Positions 1 through 8,342 of a DNA stretch of 64,000 nucleotides are shown here, piece after piece (the first letter of the stretch is position 1; the number at the start of each line of letters is the position of its first letter). Location: assembly GCA_001464695.1 (NCBI GenBank), contig LNDQ01000098.1:1-64000 (forward strand), given 5' to 3'. Source of the DNA: Betaproteobacteria bacterium Ga0077523 (GTDB taxonomy: Bacteria; Pseudomonadota; Gammaproteobacteria; Burkholderiales; Ga0077523). A program made the translations under genes and the position numbers. The notes beneath the pieces are model-generated. The model made no database searches and was not told where the DNA came from. It worked only from the letters and a program-made list of their open reading frames with translations.

Positions 1-88
1 CTCCGCCCTCCCCCGGCAAAGCCGGGGGAGGGGACGTACGGCTCCTTCCCCCAACGCAGTTGGGGGAAGGTTGGGATGGGGGCAGCGG
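1..88. repeat. Family A palindromic repeat, copy 1
   Basis: Two back-to-back hairpins. The first has 12-base arms at 6-17 and 21-32 (loop aaa), the second has 12-base arms at 44-55 and 59-70 (loop gca), joined by a short spacer containing gtacg. A G-run follows the second arm. It lies directly downstream of the cytochrome c stop codon at 91-93 and is cut by the left window edge. Related copies lie near 8397, 9894, 14892, 18204 and 48925. Confidence 0.85.
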
Positions 89-90
89 TG

Positions 91-450
91 CTACTTCGCC
101 GCTTCCTTTCTCTTGCGATTCTCATCCCGCAACCACGTGATGATCGTCCAGATCTGCTCGTCGGTGAGATCACCCGCGAACCCGGACATCGCCGTCCCCG
201 AGCGCCCGTTCTTGATGGTGTTGAACACCATCTCGTCGCTCGGGGCGCGCATCCATTCGTCATCGGTGAGGTCGGGGCCGACGGCGCCACGCGCGTTGTT
301 GCCATGGCACGCGAGACAGCCGGTGCGGTTGTAGAGCTTCTTGCCCTCGGCCACGATGGCCGGTTCGGGCGAGAGCGGATTGGTGAGCGGCTCCGCGCCG
401 CTCGGCCCTGCGATCAGTAACAGGGCAAGAGTCGAAACAGTTCTGTACAT
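91..450 (-). CDS. Periplasmic c-type cytochrome, probable electron acceptor of the adjacent PQQ dehydrogenase
   Basis: A 119-residue class I cytochrome c. After a signal peptide ending near the GAE at residues 18-20 there is a single haem site CLACH (Cys45, Cys48, His49) and a Met ligand in GTAMSG near residue 88. The start at 450 is chosen because it opens directly on the signal peptide; an in-frame start at 489 would add 13 unlikely residues. It lies 73 bases downstream of the PQQ alcohol dehydrogenase on the same strand. By analogy with XoxF-XoxG and ExaA-ExaB pairs, it probably takes electrons from the dehydrogenase in the periplasm (inference from context). No strong ribosome site is visible, so translation may depend on the upstream gene. 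Confidence 0.85.
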   Translation of the reverse strand: MYRTVSTLALLLIAGPSGAEPLTNPLSPEPAIVAEGKKLYNRTGCLACHGNNARGAVGPDLTDDEWMRAPSDEMVFNTIKNGRSGTAMSGFAGDLTDEQIWTIITWLRDENRKRKEAAK

Positions 451-522
451 GAGATGCCGTGAAGTGGTCGAGAAAACGGCGAGCCGCATTGCGGCTCGCC
501 GTTTCGATGCAACGAAAGCCGA

Positions 523-2247
523 TCAGCGATCGAACAGCGCGAAGACGAACACCGTGCCGCCCTTGCGCATGTTCTTCAGGTGCGGCGCACCGCCCTTGCC
601 ACCCCAGGTGGCCCAGCCGGTCCAGCCGCCCCAGCCCGACGGTACCGCGATGTACTGCTTGCCGTCGATGGCGAAACTCACCGGGCTGCCGACGATGCCC
701 GAGCCGGTCTGGTAGGACCACAACTCCTCGCCGGACTTGACGTCGAAGGCCTTGAACTCACCCTCGGGCGTACCGGCGAAGGCGAGGCCGCCTGCGGTAG
801 TCAGCACGCCGCTGGTGAACGGCGACGGCGCGGTGACCTGCCACTTCTTCTCGCCGGTGACGGGGTCCATGCCGACGAGCTGGCCGTGACCCTTGATCCA
901 GTCGGCCTCCGCGATGCCGAGGTTGTACTTGCCTTCGACGCGCTCCGACTTGCCCGCCAGGATGTCCACGCAGATCTCGCGACTCGGGACCACGACGATG
1001 GAAGCCTTGGGGCTGTAGCTCATCGGGTTCCACCACTTGCCGCCTTCGGAGGCGGGGCACACGTTCATCGCCTTGTGATCGTAGGTGGGCACCTTGGCCT
1101 GGTCGATGATGGGCCGGCCCTCGGGCGTGAAGCCGGTCGCCCAGTTCACCTTGGAGATCTCCTTCGCCCAGACGAACTTGCCGTTGGTACGGTCGATCTT
1201 GTAGAGGAACCCGTTGCGATCACCGTGCAGCCAGACCTTCTTGCCGCCGACGTCCGCGAGGATGGTCTCGTTGACGCCGTCGAAGTCCCACACGTCCCAC
1301 GGCGTGTACTGATAGTGGAACTTGATGGAGCCGTCATCCGGATTCAGCGCGAGCGTCGAGTTGGTGTAGAGGTTGTCGCCGATGCGGCCCATGCCGTCCC
1401 AGTCAGGATTCGGGTTGCCCGTGCTCCAGTACAGGGTGTCGAGCTCGGGATCGTACGAGCCGGTGATCCAGGTGGATCCGCCGCCGTAGGCCGACGCTTC
1501 GGGATCCTGGTTGCCCCAGGTGTCGAAGCCGGGTTCGCCCGGACCGGGGATGGTGTAGCGGCGCCAGACCTGCGCGCCGGTTTCCGAATCGAGCGCGTCG
1601 ATCCACAGGCGGGTCGGATACTCCGCGCCCGACATGCCGACCACCACCTTGCCCTTCACCACCAGCGGCGCGACCGTCATGGTCTGTGCCTTCTGCCAAT
1701 CGCCGACGGTGACGTCCCACACTTTCTCGCCGGTCTCGCGCTTGAGTGCAATCACGTGCGAGTCGGGCGTGGCGTAGAACACCTTGTCGCCGTACACGGC
1801 GGCGCCGCGATTGCCGACATCGCAGCACATCATCTTGCCGATGTTGTCCGGCAGCGGGTGCGAGTACTGCCAGAACTCCTTGCCGGTCTTCGCGTCGAGC
1901 GCGTAGATCTTGCCGTGCGCGGCCGTGACGTACATCACGCCATCCACCACCAGCGGCGTGGTGTTCTGCGCGTCGAGCGTGCCGAGCGAGAACGAGTACA
2001 CCGGCACCAGCTTCTTCACGTTCTTCGGCGTGACGGTGGCGAGCGGGCTGAAGCGCGTGCCGGCGTAGTCGCGGCCGGCCATCAGCCAGTTGTTGGGTTC
2101 CTTCGCGGCGCCTAGCAGCATGGCGTCGGTGACGGGGGTGTGCTTCTGTGCCTGGACTGCGCCGGGCAGCGCGGCGGCGAGCAGAAGCCCGCCGAGCGCT
2201 ACGGTCTTGCGCCAGGCGGCATGTTGCGAACTGCTGATCGGGTGCAT
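523..2247 (-). CDS. PQQ-dependent methanol/ethanol-type dehydrogenase with lanthanide-type active site
   Basis: A 574-residue periplasmic quinoprotein with a signal peptide (cleavage near AVQAQ, residues 30-34) and repeated beta-propeller W-motifs. It carries the vicinal disulfide Cys141-Cys142 that stacks on PQQ. Metal ligands by family alignment are Glu209 (in MSGAEY), Asn278 (in STGNPNP) and the catalytic Asp321 in WDFDGVNE. Asp323, two residues after the catalytic Asp, is the extra acidic ligand typical of lanthanide enzymes (XoxF, ExaF, PedH); calcium enzymes have Ala or Ser there. The start at 2247 follows a strong GAGGAGAGGAA ribosome site; an upstream in-frame extension to 2502 lacks one. 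No PQQ synthesis genes are in the window. The substrate (methanol, ethanol or another alcohol) cannot be decided from this sequence alone. Confidence 0.92.
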   Translation of the reverse strand: MHPISSSQHAAWRKTVALGGLLLAAALPGAVQAQKHTPVTDAMLLGAAKEPNNWLMAGRDYAGTRFSPLATVTPKNVKKLVPVYSFSLGTLDAQNTTPLVVDGVMYVTAAHGKIYALDAKTGKEFWQYSHPLPDNIGKMMCCDVGNRGAAVYGDKVFYATPDSHVIALKRETGEKVWDVTVGDWQKAQTMTVAPLVVKGKVVVGMSGAEYPTRLWIDALDSETGAQVWRRYTIPGPGEPGFDTWGNQDPEASAYGGGSTWITGSYDPELDTLYWSTGNPNPDWDGMGRIGDNLYTNSTLALNPDDGSIKFHYQYTPWDVWDFDGVNETILADVGGKKVWLHGDRNGFLYKIDRTNGKFVWAKEISKVNWATGFTPEGRPIIDQAKVPTYDHKAMNVCPASEGGKWWNPMSYSPKASIVVVPSREICVDILAGKSERVEGKYNLGIAEADWIKGHGQLVGMDPVTGEKKWQVTAPSPFTSGVLTTAGGLAFAGTPEGEFKAFDVKSGEELWSYQTGSGIVGSPVSFAIDGKQYIAVPSGWGGWTGWATWGGKGGAPHLKNMRKGGTVFVFALFDR

Positions 2248-2509
2248 GGTTCCTCTCCTCGAAACGGCGAATCGGATTCGTATCGTTGCGCGCGCCGCAC
2301 GGCGGCGACGGGCGACGGGCTCGATCGCAAGAAGCCTGCCGCGGGAACCATTCTGAGCGCCGCCGGGAACGGGGACCACCCACCAATGGGTGAATTTTCG
2401 AGGCCTGCCGGGTACTTGGGGCGGTCGCTCCGGGCCATGGACGTGCCGCGAACGTCGGCAAGGAGCGTAGCAGCCGACGGCGATCGCCTCACCGCAGTGC
2501 ATCGATTGG

Positions 2510-2536
2510 CGCCGGCACCCTCAGTTGGTGCCGGCG
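2510..2536 (-). terminator. Hairpin after the hypothetical gene at 2546-3019
   Basis: Perfect 10-base inverted repeat: cgccggcacc at 2510-2519 and its complement at 2527-2536, with a 7-base loop. It sits 9 bases past the stop of the minus-strand gene ending at 2546. There is no T-run after it on that strand, so intrinsic termination is uncertain; it may be an RNA-stabilising stem. Confidence 0.4.
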
Positions 2537-2545
2537 GCCGGACCG

Positions 2546-3019
2546 TCAGGCTGCGATGTCGAGCAGCGATCCGACGCCGGGTGCGGCCGTGTTGCCACCG
2601 CCGAAGGCCTGGATGGTCGCGAAGATGCTCGCGAGCGAGCCGGTCAGGATGCCGGCGTCACGTTCGCTCAACCCTTGCAGCGAGGTCGGAAGACCGCTGC
2701 GCCCGAGCAGCCCCTCCACGCCCAGGGCCGTGAAGAGGGCAGTCTCGTTCTGCGGCAGGGTGGTGACCCCGGTGATGCCCTGGAAATTCGACACCAGGTC
2801 CCGAAACAACGACCGGTCGAGCAGCGAGACCAGGTTGGTCTGACCGACCGCGTTGTCCAGGCCCCGGGTCGGCAGCGGGCCATCCGTGGCACGGGCCGTT
2901 TCGACGATCCGGTTGAGGGTGTCCACCGGCGTTTGCGGAACGGCCGGGGACACGAACGGCGGAATGAAGCCGGCGCCGCGGATGGTCGGGGGGAGAGCAG
3001 CGATGGGGGCGAGAGCCAT
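2546..3019 (-). CDS. Hypothetical protein, 157 residues
   Basis: I do not recognise this protein. It is rich in Ala, Leu, Gly and Thr, has no clear signal peptide or membrane helix, starts with a Pro-rich stretch (residues 5-30) and ends in a Gly-rich tail. It has no Cys and no obvious catalytic motif. The middle part (FRDLVSNFQG, LFTALGVEGLLG) looks amphipathic. It is transcribed away from the desaturase that starts at 3172. No clear ribosome site precedes 3019. It fills the only sensible reading frame in an otherwise empty stretch and is followed by a hairpin at 2510-2536, which supports it as a real gene, but it could be a chance frame in GC-rich DNA. Confidence 0.5.
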   Translation of the reverse strand: MALAPIAALPPTIRGAGFIPPFVSPAVPQTPVDTLNRIVETARATDGPLPTRGLDNAVGQTNLVSLLDRSLFRDLVSNFQGITGVTTLPQNETALFTALGVEGLLGRSGLPTSLQGLSERDAGILTGSLASIFATIQAFGGGNTAAPGVGSLLDIAA

Positions 3020-3171
3020 GGCAATATTTCAGTACCGCGATGCGGCGAGGTCAAGACGCCTGTGCCGGTATCGACCCTCAGGGCGAGACGCAGTTCCCTC
3101 GGGCCAGTCCCGTCGGACCCCGTTCCCGATTCGGCGTAACCTTTCGCCACCGCGAATGGGAAGGAAACACT

Positions 3172-4167
3172 GTGGCCGCAGCCGCTCCCGCCACTGGAGA
3201 AGAGTTTCGCGACGACGTTCGCAAGCGTCTGCCGCGCGAGGTGCTGGCGCCGTTCACCCGCATCAACCCGGTGCGTTCCACGGCCGCTGTCGTGCGGACC
3301 TTCGCGATGATCACGATCGTCGTGGCCTTCGCCGTGGCGTTCTGGTCATGGTGGGCGGCGCTCGTCGCGATCGTGCTGATGGGCCCGCTCGCACACGCGC
3401 TGTTCATCCTGTCGCACGACGCGGCGCACTACCGTCTGTACGAGACGCGCTGGCTCAACGATCTGGTCGGCCGTCTTTGCGCGACCCTGCCCGGGTTGTC
3501 CATGTGCACCTACCGGGTCACGCATCGGCTGCACCACAACAATCTCTACGGCCCTGACGATCCGGACATTGCCCTGCATGGCGGGTATCCGCGCGGCAAG
3601 GTGTATCTCATGAAGAAGCTCGCGAAAGATCTCGCCGGGCTCACGGCCTGGAAGACCTACGCGTACTTCTTCGGAGCACCTGCGGCAAACGCGGATACCA
3701 ACAAGGCCGCCAATCCACTGGGTGACACCAGCCCGCGGCTGCGCGCGGCGGCGCTGCGGGACCGCTGGGTCGTGCTCGGCTTCCACGTCGCGGCGCCCGT
3801 AGGTGCTTTCGCGGTCGGCTGGGGCTGGTACTACATCGTGCTGTGGATCGTGCCGCTGCTCACCGTGACGCAGGTGATCCTGCGGTTGCGCGCGATCTGC
3901 GAGCACGGGGCGCTGACCGATTTCTCGTCGCCGCTGACAGCAGCGCGTACGAATCTGCCGAACTGGTGGCAGCGCTATTTCCTGTTCCCGCACCACGTGA
4001 ACTACCACATCGAGCATCATCTGTATCCGGCGGTGCCGCACTACTACTTGCCGAAGCTGCACGATGCGTTGCTTGCTCACGGCATCCTGGACGGGGCCGA
4101 AATCCGGGGCCTTGATCAGACGTTTCCGAGGATATTCGCGGACCGTATTGCTCGAGCGACCGCCTGA
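3172..4167 (+). CDS. Membrane fatty acid desaturase
   Basis: A 331-residue integral membrane desaturase of the acyl-lipid/acyl-CoA type. It shows the three histidine boxes that hold the di-iron centre: HDAAH after the first hydrophobic hairpin, HRLHHNN, and HVNYHIEHH near the C-terminus. Hydrophobic segments flank the boxes as in the family. The GTG at 3172 is chosen over the frame opening at 3040 because a ribosome site (gggaagga) ends about 6 bases before it and the upstream 44 codons look non-coding. Family role: oxygen-dependent introduction of a double bond into a membrane lipid acyl chain, or a carotenoid-type ring modification. Which one cannot be told here. It stands alone as a single-gene unit. 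Confidence 0.88.
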   Translation: MAAAAPATGEEFRDDVRKRLPREVLAPFTRINPVRSTAAVVRTFAMITIVVAFAVAFWSWWAALVAIVLMGPLAHALFILSHDAAHYRLYETRWLNDLVGRLCATLPGLSMCTYRVTHRLHHNNLYGPDDPDIALHGGYPRGKVYLMKKLAKDLAGLTAWKTYAYFFGAPAANADTNKAANPLGDTSPRLRAAALRDRWVVLGFHVAAPVGAFAVGWGWYYIVLWIVPLLTVTQVILRLRAICEHGALTDFSSPLTAARTNLPNWWQRYFLFPHHVNYHIEHHLYPAVPHYYLPKLHDALLAHGILDGAEIRGLDQTFPRIFADRIARATA

Positions 4168-4355
4168 CGACTCGACCCATGGCGTCGCCCTTGTCGTGCC
4201 GAGGCCGGGCAATCCTTGCATCGGTTGAATGCCGGTGTCACGTCGGCTACCCGTTCAAGTGATTCGATCGCGATGCCTCGGCGCGGGAACCTCCGGTTTC
4301 AATTGCTGGTCGATCGGATCAGTATTGCCATCGTCCATAAAAGGGGAGCCCCGAA

Positions 4356-4640
4356 ATGAGAACCAGACTCAAGATCGTCCTGCCGCTTGTCCTCGCTGCC
4401 GCGCTCGGCGGCGCTGCAGCCACCACCATGGCCGGCAAGGACCGTCCGCCGACACCGGAGGAGCACGCCCGCATCATGAAGGTGCTGGAGGAGAACGGTT
4501 ACTCGGCCCCCGGCGAGATCGAGATCGAAGGCAAATACATCGAGGTGGAGGACGTGCTCCACACCGACGGGAAGCGCTACGAATTGAAGCTCGATGCCAA
4601 GACGCTCAAGATCCTGAAGCGGGAGGTCGAGGACGACTGA
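4356..4640 (+). CDS. Small exported PepSY-like protein
   Basis: A 94-residue protein with a clear signal peptide (MRTRLKIVLPLVLAAALGG, cleavage near the Ala-rich stretch at residues 20-26). The mature part resembles a single PepSY-type unit: a short helix (HARIMKVLEENGY) followed by strands ending in DGKRYELKLDAKTLKIL. Comparable small periplasmic PepSY proteins are common in proteobacteria and have been proposed to bind or inhibit peptidases or to sense metals; no function is proven for this one. A good ribosome site (aggggag) lies about 10 bases before the start. It is convergent with the Kef-type antiporter, with only 50 bases between the stops. Confidence 0.75.
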   Translation: MRTRLKIVLPLVLAAALGGAAATTMAGKDRPPTPEEHARIMKVLEENGYSAPGEIEIEGKYIEVEDVLHTDGKRYELKLDAKTLKILKREVEDD

Positions 4641-4690
4641 GGGCCACGGTTGCGTCGAGTCCGGCGCCGCACACTAGCGGCCTGCAGGAG

Positions 4691-6511
4691 CTACTTCCAG
4701 CTTCGAGCGAGGTCGACCGCTGATGGTTGCGCCGGCTCGGCGTCGCCGTCGCGATCCTGTTCGAACAGGCTCTCCAGTTCGACGATCGCTTCCTTGGAGG
4801 TCTGGATGAGTTGCGCTTCGTCCAGCCGCACGGCGAACTGCCGCAGCAGGACCTCCTCGTCGTGACGGCGGAAGCGGGCGACGGTGTCGCGCGCTTCAAC
4901 CTCGGAGAAGCCGACGCTCTCGAGTGCTTCCTGCGCCATCGAGAGCGAGGAGAGGAAGGTTTCGCGCGTGATCAGCTTGACGCCGAGCTCCATCAGGTTG
5001 TGCGCGTGGAAGCGATCGCGTGCCCGGGCGATGATCTGCACGTGCGGGAAATGCTTGCGGACCGTCTCCACGGCACGGATCGATGCTTCGACGCTGTCGA
5101 TCGCCAGAACGAAGATCTCGGCCCGGTCGAGCTTGGCGGCGCGCAGCAGCTCGAGTCTGGAAGCATCGCCGAAGTACGCCTTGCGGCCGAAGCGGCGCAC
5201 GGTTTCCACGTGATCGGCGCTGATGTCGAGCGCGGTGAACGGCACGCGGCGTGCATTGAGCACGCGCCCTACGATCTGACCCACGCGACCGAAGCCCGCG
5301 ATCACGACACGCGGTTCCTCGCTGTCGGGGATTGCGTCGAACCGCGGTTCCACCTTGGGACGTAACCTTGGCGCGACGACGTTTTCGTTGACGAGGAAGA
5401 GCACCGGCGTCAGTGCCATCGACAGCGTCACGGTGACGATGAGGAAGTCGACCGTCTCAGGTGACAGCACTTGCGCGGCCAACGCTTCATGGAAGAGCAC
5501 GAACGCGAACTCACCGGCGTGGCAGAGCAGTACCGCGAGGCTGCGTGAACCTTCGGTTCCGTCCCCGGAGAAGCGGCCTATGGGGTAGAGGAGCGCCGCC
5601 TTGACGATCATGAGCCCGAGCGCGGCGCCGACGATCTGCAGCGGGTGGGACAGGAAGAGGCCCAGATTCGCCGACATGCCGACGGCGATGAAGAACAATC
5701 CGAGAAGCAGGCCCTTGAAGGGTTCGATGCTCGCTTCGATCTCGTGGCGGTATTCCGAATCGGCGAGCAGCACCCCGGCGAGAAACGCCCCCAGCGTCAT
5801 CGACAGGCCGACCGACTCCATGAGCAAGGCAACGCCCAGTACCACCAGCAATGCTCCGGCGGTGAAGATCTCCTGGATGCCGCTGTCGGCAATGGCCTTG
5901 AGGACCGGACGCAGCAGGTGGCGCCCGCCGAAGATCACGAGCCCGATCATCGCGGCAGCCTTGATCGCACCGAGCCAGGGATTGGCGGCGTGCGCGGCTT
6001 CGCCGGCCACCAGCAGCGGGATGAGCGCGAGCATCGGTATCACCGCCATGTCCTGGAACAGGCAGATGGCGAAGGCCGAGCGACCGTGGCGGGAGGCGAG
6101 TTGCCGGCGTTCGGCGAGCAACTGCAGGACGAAGGCCGTGGAGTTCATCGACAGCGCCACGCCGATGACCAGCGCCGCCTGCCAGGTCATGCCGAACGCG
6201 AGCGCGATGGCGCCGACCGCGAGAGTCGTACCGCCGACCTGCAGCCCGCCGAGCCCGAAGATCGGTTTGCGCAATGCCCTCAGGCGCGACGGCTGCAGCT
6301 CGAGACCGATGACGAACAGCAGCAGCACCACCCCCAGCTCGGCGAAGCCGAGGATGCTCTCGACATCGGTGATGAAGCGCAGCCCCCAGGGGCCGATGAT
6401 CAGGCCCGCGGAGAGATATCCGAGGACGGCGCCGAGCTTCAATCGCTTGAAGATCGGCACCATCACCACCGCCGCGACCAGGAAGATCGCGGTTTCCGAG
6501 AGCAGGGTCAT
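4691..6511 (-). CDS. CPA2-family K+/H+ antiporter with TrkA-N domain (KefB/KefC type)
   Basis: A 606-residue inner-membrane antiporter. Residues 1-385 form about 12 hydrophobic helices of the Na/H exchanger fold. From about residue 400 there is a cytoplasmic TrkA-N (RCK) Rossmann domain: VVIAGFGRVG is the dinucleotide loop and FGDASRLELLR is typical of Kef KTN domains. A short TrkA-C-like tail follows. In E. coli, KefB and KefC are gated by glutathione and its adducts; there is no KefF/KefG ancillary gene here, so glutathione gating is only inferred. It begins 16 bases after the RidA stop and is probably the last gene of the Nramp-RidA-Kef transcript. Confidence 0.9.
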   Translation of the reverse strand: MTLLSETAIFLVAAVVMVPIFKRLKLGAVLGYLSAGLIIGPWGLRFITDVESILGFAELGVVLLLFVIGLELQPSRLRALRKPIFGLGGLQVGGTTLAVGAIALAFGMTWQAALVIGVALSMNSTAFVLQLLAERRQLASRHGRSAFAICLFQDMAVIPMLALIPLLVAGEAAHAANPWLGAIKAAAMIGLVIFGGRHLLRPVLKAIADSGIQEIFTAGALLVVLGVALLMESVGLSMTLGAFLAGVLLADSEYRHEIEASIEPFKGLLLGLFFIAVGMSANLGLFLSHPLQIVGAALGLMIVKAALLYPIGRFSGDGTEGSRSLAVLLCHAGEFAFVLFHEALAAQVLSPETVDFLIVTVTLSMALTPVLFLVNENVVAPRLRPKVEPRFDAIPDSEEPRVVIAGFGRVGQIVGRVLNARRVPFTALDISADHVETVRRFGRKAYFGDASRLELLRAAKLDRAEIFVLAIDSVEASIRAVETVRKHFPHVQIIARARDRFHAHNLMELGVKLITRETFLSSLSMAQEALESVGFSEVEARDTVARFRRHDEEVLLRQFAVRLDEAQLIQTSKEAIVELESLFEQDRDGDAEPAQPSAVDLARSWK

Positions 6512-6526
6512 CGCACTACGGTGCCC

Positions 6527-6877
6527 TCACTTTGCCGCGATGACCCGAATCTCCACCTTGTACTTCGGCCGGGCCAGCTTCGATTCCACACATGCGCGGG
6601 CCGGTGACTGGCCCTTCGGGACCCACGGATCCCACACGGAATTGAGGGCGTCGTAATAGGAGATGTCGGCAAGCCAGATGGTGGCGGACAGGATCTTCGT
6701 CTTGTCGCTGCCCGCTTCGGCCAGCAGCGAGTCGATCTGCGCCAGGATATCGCGCGTCTGCGCCGCGGGGTCGTCGGACACGGGATCGCGGGCAACGATG
6801 CCGGCGGTGTACACGGTGTCCCCGTGGATGACGAGTTCGGACAGGCGCGGGCCTACGTGTTTTCTTTCTACGGTCAT
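6527..6877 (-). CDS. RidA/YjgF-family reactive-imine deaminase
   Basis: A 116-residue RidA fold protein. RidA hydrolyses reactive enamine/imine intermediates made by PLP enzymes such as threonine dehydratase. The C-terminal part carries the Arg in ARACVESKLARP that corresponds to the substrate-carboxylate Arg (Arg105 in well-studied members). The start at 6877 is preferred over 6895 because AAAGGAC lies 8 bases upstream, overlapping the stop codon of the Nramp gene. The gene is therefore tightly packed between the transporter and the antiporter and is likely co-transcribed with them. The exact substrate is unknown; this belongs to the wider RidA family and not necessarily to the archetypal subgroup. 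Confidence 0.9.
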   Translation of the reverse strand: MTVERKHVGPRLSELVIHGDTVYTAGIVARDPVSDDPAAQTRDILAQIDSLLAEAGSDKTKILSATIWLADISYYDALNSVWDPWVPKGQSPARACVESKLARPKYKVEIRVIAAK

Positions 6878-6887
6878 GATCAGTCCT

Positions 6888-8294
6888 TTAGGCAAACAGC
6901 TTCGAGAGCTCGTTGGCGAGCGAGGGTACGACGAAACCGACGATGAACAGGAATGCAGCCCACAGCAGGGCCACCATCCACGGCGTGGCGTGCAGGGTCT
7001 TGCGCATGTGCTTGTAGTACAGGTACAGGGTCGCCCCCGAGATGATCGGCAGCATCGCGGCCTGGGCCATGCCGCCCCAGGTCACCATCTGCACCGGTGC
7101 CTGGCCCACGACGAGGAACATCCCGACCGGTATCGCCGTGAGCACCACCACGAAGATGTCGCGATAGCGGTTGCGGGCCCGCAGGTCGTCGCGCTCGAAG
7201 CCGCCGAGGATGCGCACGAGGTCGGAACACATGCGCGAATGCCCGGCCGTCGCGGCGACGATGGTGCCCCAAAGGATGATGATGGCGCCGATGTAGAACA
7301 GATACTTGGCCCACCCACCCAGGGTCTGCGTGTAGATGTTGGAGAGCACCGGGATCATCTCGGTGCCGTTCGGCACCTGGCCCATGGCATTGAGGATGCC
7401 TGCACCCAGCAGATAGAACGCGACGGTGGCGACGGTGTAGATCACCATGGAGAACACCACGTCGACGTTCATCACGTGGGCCCAGCCGCGCGCACGGCGC
7501 CGCCACGCATCGGCATTCTCGTAAGGGCCGGTGTAGCGCGCATAGCCCTTCTCGACGCACCAGTAGGTGTAGATGTAGAGCTCGGTGGCGCCCACGCCGG
7601 TGATCCCGAACACCGCAATGGCGATGCTCATGCCTGCGGCCGGCACTTCGAAGGTGAGACCCTTGGACAGGTCCGCGACGTGGAAACTCGGGGACATGAT
7701 GAGCAGCACGGCGGCCAGCAGCGTGATGAGGGTAAAGAGCCCGACCTTCACCATGGCGAGCTTCTCCATGCGCGCGTAACCGCCGCCCAGCAGCAACACG
7801 AGCGTGAGTCCCCAGAACGCCAGCACCCAGCCCCAGACCGGCAGGTTGGTCACCTGGAACATCACCTGCGAGACGCCGATGAACATCGCGGCGATCTGGA
7901 ATAACGTGAGAAAGACCATGACCGCCCAGGCCGCGACGACCCAGTTGATGCGTTTGCCGCGCGGGCCGGGGATATGGTTGACGGCGTCGAGGCCGGTTTC
8001 GGCGCGTGCGATCACGTAGCGGCCGAGGAAGGCCTGCACCACGGCCTTGATGAGACAGCTGATGATGACCAGCCACAGCATGGTGTAGCCGACCTTGGCG
8101 CCGAGGGCGGTGGTGGCGATCAGTTCACCCGAGCCCACGATGGAGGCGGCCAGCACGACACCGGGGCCGATCTTGCGCAGGATCGCGCCCATGGTCTGGG
8201 GCGGTTCGAGGATATCGCTCGGGTCGAGCTGATACGGATCGAAGTGCGGCTTCGGTGCCGAATCGGCCAGCGGCTGCGTCGCGATCGTGGTCAT
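6888..8294 (-). CDS. Divergent Nramp-fold transporter lacking the canonical metal-binding motifs
   Basis: A 468-residue membrane protein with about 11 hydrophobic helices and the Nramp (LeuT-like) fold. In canonical Nramp proteins helix 1 carries DPGN and helix 6 carries MPH, which together bind Mn(II) or Fe(II). Here helix 1 reads GPGVVLAASIVGSGELIATT and helix 6 lies in GITGVGATELYIYTYW, so the Asp, Asn, Met and His ligands are all missing. The protein therefore belongs to an Nramp-related clade whose substrate may not be a transition metal. A very good ribosome site (ggaggag) precedes the start at 8294. RidA and the Kef antiporter follow in the same direction, suggesting one operon. Confidence 0.85.
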   Translation of the reverse strand: MTTIATQPLADSAPKPHFDPYQLDPSDILEPPQTMGAILRKIGPGVVLAASIVGSGELIATTALGAKVGYTMLWLVIISCLIKAVVQAFLGRYVIARAETGLDAVNHIPGPRGKRINWVVAAWAVMVFLTLFQIAAMFIGVSQVMFQVTNLPVWGWVLAFWGLTLVLLLGGGYARMEKLAMVKVGLFTLITLLAAVLLIMSPSFHVADLSKGLTFEVPAAGMSIAIAVFGITGVGATELYIYTYWCVEKGYARYTGPYENADAWRRRARGWAHVMNVDVVFSMVIYTVATVAFYLLGAGILNAMGQVPNGTEMIPVLSNIYTQTLGGWAKYLFYIGAIIILWGTIVAATAGHSRMCSDLVRILGGFERDDLRARNRYRDIFVVVLTAIPVGMFLVVGQAPVQMVTWGGMAQAAMLPIISGATLYLYYKHMRKTLHATPWMVALLWAAFLFIVGFVVPSLANELSKLFA

Positions 8295-8342
8295 CGTCTC
8301 CTCCGTATGGTTATGGGTGCTGCGGTAGTGCTCGACGTCGCC

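Noticed and set aside
580..2115. 511-codon open frame opposite the PQQ dehydrogenase
   Set aside because: Antisense shadow of a well-defined quinoprotein.
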